Shown: positions 62,060 through 64,000 of the stretch, piece after piece
Position numbering within the stretch: the stretch's first letter is position 1
Layout: each line of letters begins with the position of its first letter
NCBI RefSeq assembly: GCF_000422285.1
Contig: NZ_AULM01000015.1
Coordinates: 19,304-83,303 of the forward strand
Direction of reading: 5' to 3'
DNA from: Desulfatiglans anilini DSM 4660
GTDB lineage: Bacteria > Desulfobacterota > DSM-4660 > Desulfatiglandales > Desulfatiglandaceae
DNA length: 64,000 bases
The notes under the pieces: generated by a model
Seen by the model: the letters and a program-made list of their open reading frames with translations, nothing else
Told to the model about the DNA's origin: nothing
Databases searched by the model: none
Program-made: the position numbers and the translations under genes

Positions 62060-63304
62060 TTATCCGTTCATCTTTGCGGCAACTCTCCGAGGGGCGGTCT
62101 CTTTGGCGAAAAGGGACAATATGAATGCAAGAGCAGAACACACAACCACCACCCACATTGTTGCCGTCAGCCCATAGAGATCTGCTATTCTGCCTCCGAA
62201 GACCGGAAAGACGGTTGCCCCGATGATTTCCCCGAGACCTTGTGGCACAGCTACTGCCGTAGCTGCTATCGTGAATGGAACACTTTCAGTAGGAATAATC
62301 ACCAGATATATGGGAAAACTGGAAAGGCCGATACAGAAAAGGGTAAAATAAATCGCTAAAGAAAAAGCGCCAGTCCCTTGAGGGGCGATCGCAAAAAGAA
62401 TCCCACCCAAGGTTCCTAAACCGAATAATACCAGCAGGACGGGCTTTCGTCCGACTTTATCCGAAATGGATGGTGCGATCAATTGGAGGATGAAAGTCAG
62501 AAATCCTCCCCCCGCCATAATCCAACCAGTCTGTATCGGACTGAATCCATGAACCTTGCTGAAAAAAGAAGGGACGAAGGTAAACAACACCCAAAGGTAA
62601 GCCATGGTGAAAACCGCGACCACGGTCATCAGGATAACGTTCCGGTACCTGAAGACATCCCATATGTGAAATTCCCGCCCCTCGTGAAGCAGAACTTTTC
62701 GTCCCGTCTCTTTCCGGACGCGGATGTTTTCCGCTACGGACGGTGGTTCCCTCATGAACCGGGACATATACCAGATAAGAATTATGCCCGGGATGGCAAC
62801 CAGGAAGAAGCCGTAGCGCCATCCGACTGTCGAGAGCAGATATCCGGCGATGATTGGACCGAATCCCATCCCGAACAAGGGCCAGAAGCTTTGTGTAAGC
62901 CCCATCCAAAACCCTCTTTTTTCCGGAGGTGATTCCTCGGCGATAGCGGCGAACCCAGGGCCGTACATGCTCCCAAATCCGATACCCATCAATGTTCTGA
63001 TCCCGACCATTTGCCCGAAACCTTGAACCAGCCCGGTCAGACCACTGAACAGATGTGCTCCCAGGTTGCCCCAAATGCTGCCCTTGCGGCGCCCGTAGTA
63101 TTCTGTCAGCGGATTGACAACCCATGCCCCGATCGCTGCACCGATAGCTGTCAGCGTTACAATCAGGCCAAGCTGTGCATAGGTGAATTCCAGTTCCGGC
63201 ATAAAACCCGGTGCGGCATAACCAATCATACATCGATCCAAACCTGAAAATCCCCAAGTCAGGCCAAAAACGATACTGAGTTTTCCAACGTAATTTAATT
63301 TCAT
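62060..63304 (-). CDS. MFS transporter, aromatic-acid/sugar-phosphate-like
   Basis: A 414-residue protein with twelve hydrophobic segments, the motif A-like NPLTEYYGRRKGSIW after helix 2 and its second-half counterpart SDKVGRKPVLLVLFG. TWGFSGLDRCMIGYAAPGFM in helix 1 places an Asp-Arg pair in the membrane, as in acid symporters. It starts MKLNYVGKLSIVFG behind AGAGGAAACG. It is transcribed away from the sequence end and convergent with the kinase-like gene. Substrate likely an organic acid; unproven. Confidence 0.87.
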   Translation of the reverse strand: MKLNYVGKLSIVFGLTWGFSGLDRCMIGYAAPGFMPELEFTYAQLGLIVTLTAIGAAIGAWVVNPLTEYYGRRKGSIWGNLGAHLFSGLTGLVQGFGQMVGIRTLMGIGFGSMYGPGFAAIAEESPPEKRGFWMGLTQSFWPLFGMGFGPIIAGYLLSTVGWRYGFFLVAIPGIILIWYMSRFMREPPSVAENIRVRKETGRKVLLHEGREFHIWDVFRYRNVILMTVVAVFTMAYLWVLFTFVPSFFSKVHGFSPIQTGWIMAGGGFLTFILQLIAPSISDKVGRKPVLLVLFGLGTLGGILFAIAPQGTGAFSLAIYFTLFCIGLSSFPIYLVIIPTESVPFTIAATAVAVPQGLGEIIGATVFPVFGGRIADLYGLTATMWVVVVCSALAFILSLFAKETAPRRVAAKMNG

Positions 63305-63810
63305 GTCGTTTCCTCTCTTGCTTACCTAAAAAGATTGGTGGCTATGATGGAAGGAAAACTGCCATTTCTCACCTGTTCCGGAGCTTCTTCTTTGAACGAA
63401 ATTTCACCTCCTTCCGGATTGAGTTATCAGCTTCTCCGCATTAATCCGAACTAGGGCATGGACCGATCAAAAAATCACTTTGAGTGGATCTATTTGTAAA
63501 CCGGCCAGCTGGTACGTTTATTCAAGTTTCAACTAGAGGGTAATGGTTCTTTGTCGGATTTGGTCGGGCCTGATAGTAAAGTAAATTTGCCTGAAATTTC
63601 AGATGACTATCGATATCGAAAAACTGGCCTTCAAGGACTCGGGGACTGTTTGGGAAATTTTGTGAGTTTTTGGCTGGCTTTTTGGGCAAATGTTTCACAT
63701 TCTTCCTGCCGATTCTGTGCACGCGGGGATGATCTAACTCGACTTTACAAATAAGCGAGCAGAAACCGCCTGATTACCTGTGATATCAATATGTTAGCTG
63801 TTGTTTAGCT
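63305..63810. other. Intergenic region without recognised gene
   Basis: About 500 AT-rich bases upstream of the MFS gene contain its ribosome site. A half-match (TTGATCGGTC on the minus strand at 63461-63470) to the TetR operator of 43816 is present, but the other half is missing. Confidence 0.4.
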
Positions 63811-63911
63811 GTAGGACCCTACTGTATGCCGAAAAAATGCCTTCTCAAATGCAGCATATATAACCATCAAGGATATTTTCCCTTGACATGTAGGACCCTA
63901 CTCTATATAGT
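63811..63911 (+). promoter_or_regulatory. IS left-end region: duplicated GTAGGACCCTAC and transposase promoter
   Basis: GTAGGACCCTAC occurs at 63811-63822 and 63890-63901. The second lies between a -35 (TTGACA, 63883-63888) and a -10 (TATAGT, 63906-63911) separated by 17 bases. Transcription would start near 63918, one base before the transposase ATG. The first copy may mark the terminal inverted repeat of the element. Confidence 0.6.
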
Positions 63912-63918
63912 GGGTGCC

Positions 63919-64000
63919 ATGGCGCACCTACACAAGAAAATCAAGAAAGGCAACGCCTACTACTACGTGCGTGAGACCCAACGCATCGATGGCAAACCCA
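63919..64000 (+). CDS. IS1634-family-like transposase, 3'-truncated by window edge
   Basis: The first 27 codons read MAHLHKKIKKGNAYYYVRET then QRIDGKP, the typical start of IS1634/IS4-like transposases, and continue past the window. The start is inferred from the ATG at 63919. There is no good ribosome site, and the promoter location suggests a nearly leaderless message. Confidence 0.7.
   Translation, partial: MAHLHKKIKKGNAYYYVRETQRIDGKP

Larger units (their letters stand above)
63811..64000 (+). mobile_element. Insertion sequence, left end (IS1634-like), partial
   Basis: The element probably begins at or near the first GTAGGACCCTAC copy and continues beyond the window. Only the left end is visible, so its boundary and target duplication cannot be verified. 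Confidence 0.5.

Noticed and set aside
63461..63470. TTGATCGGTC half-match to the TetR operator upstream of the MFS gene
   Set aside because: Only one arm is present; ten matching bases alone are weak.
1..64000. CRISPR arrays, rRNA and tRNA genes
   Set aside because: No regularly spaced short repeats with unique spacers, and no tRNA or rRNA signature, was seen on either strand by eye.

Overview
The window is a GC-rich bacterial chromosome segment that looks like an anaerobic, aromatic- or ketone-degrading Desulfobacterota (deltaproteobacterial) genome, comparable to Desulfatiglans-type sulfate reducers. That assignment is inference. It rests on gene content: split PEP-synthase-like kinases, an acetophenone-carboxylase-like operon, DUF35/thiolase pairs, CoA ligases, a sigma-54 activator, and the absence of any oxygenase. 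No rRNA, tRNA or CRISPR array was seen.

Layout. 1-6708: glycogen/trehalose metabolism (glgX 5'-truncated by the window edge, treY, and convergent DUF5752-treT). 7213-12608: a four-gene HlyD/ABC-2 exporter operon. 12790-16416: an AT-rich 1208-residue orphan protein, probably acquired. 17101-20370: a flavin reductase, a low-molecular-weight phosphatase and an SDR. 20424-29585: region 1, with a phytoene-desaturase-like flavoprotein, a response regulator, and a split ATP-grasp/PEP-synthase-like kinase driven by a clear sigma-54 promoter facing a divergent sigma-54 activator. 29988-30651: a toxin-antitoxin module. 31056-34114: a thiolase-DUF35-MFS operon. 34877-43710: region 2, with a cysteine hydrolase, a second split kinase pair, an XRE-cupin regulator, a Tm-1-like ATP-binding protein, a PaaK-like CoA ligase and a biotin-domain-less pyruvate-carboxylase-B homologue. 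43816-56064: a probable TetR regulon with two identical operators around a sigma-70 promoter. Its genes follow the order of acetophenone carboxylase (two HyuA-like subunits flanking a small Zn protein, then HyuB-like), followed by a CoA ligase, the TetR gene, a DUF35/thiolase pair and a URO-D-fold protein. 56493-58794: a small conserved protein, a lipocalin and a helical lipoprotein. 59224-61971: a YeeE/YedE-TusA-DUF3343-kinase-like sulfur or selenium cluster. 62060-63304: an MFS transporter. 63811-64000: the start of an IS1634-like insertion sequence.

How the genes may work together. The 44251-55033 block reads as one route: ATP-driven carboxylation of an aryl or alkyl ketone to a beta-keto acid, CoA activation, then thiolytic cleavage by a two-component thiolase. 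The two split kinases resemble the phenylphosphate synthase architecture and suggest ATP-dependent phosphorylation of a phenol or enol as another entry reaction, but no UbiD-type carboxylase lies in the window to complete the known phenol route. Substrates are inferred.

A second notable layer is a family of six intergenic repeats of about 110-260 bp. The five complete copies have ends related to TTTCCATCCGGAAA and nested inverted repeats. The copies lie at 7018, 22101, 22981, 29704, 38656 and 56205, mostly at boundaries of the catabolic modules.
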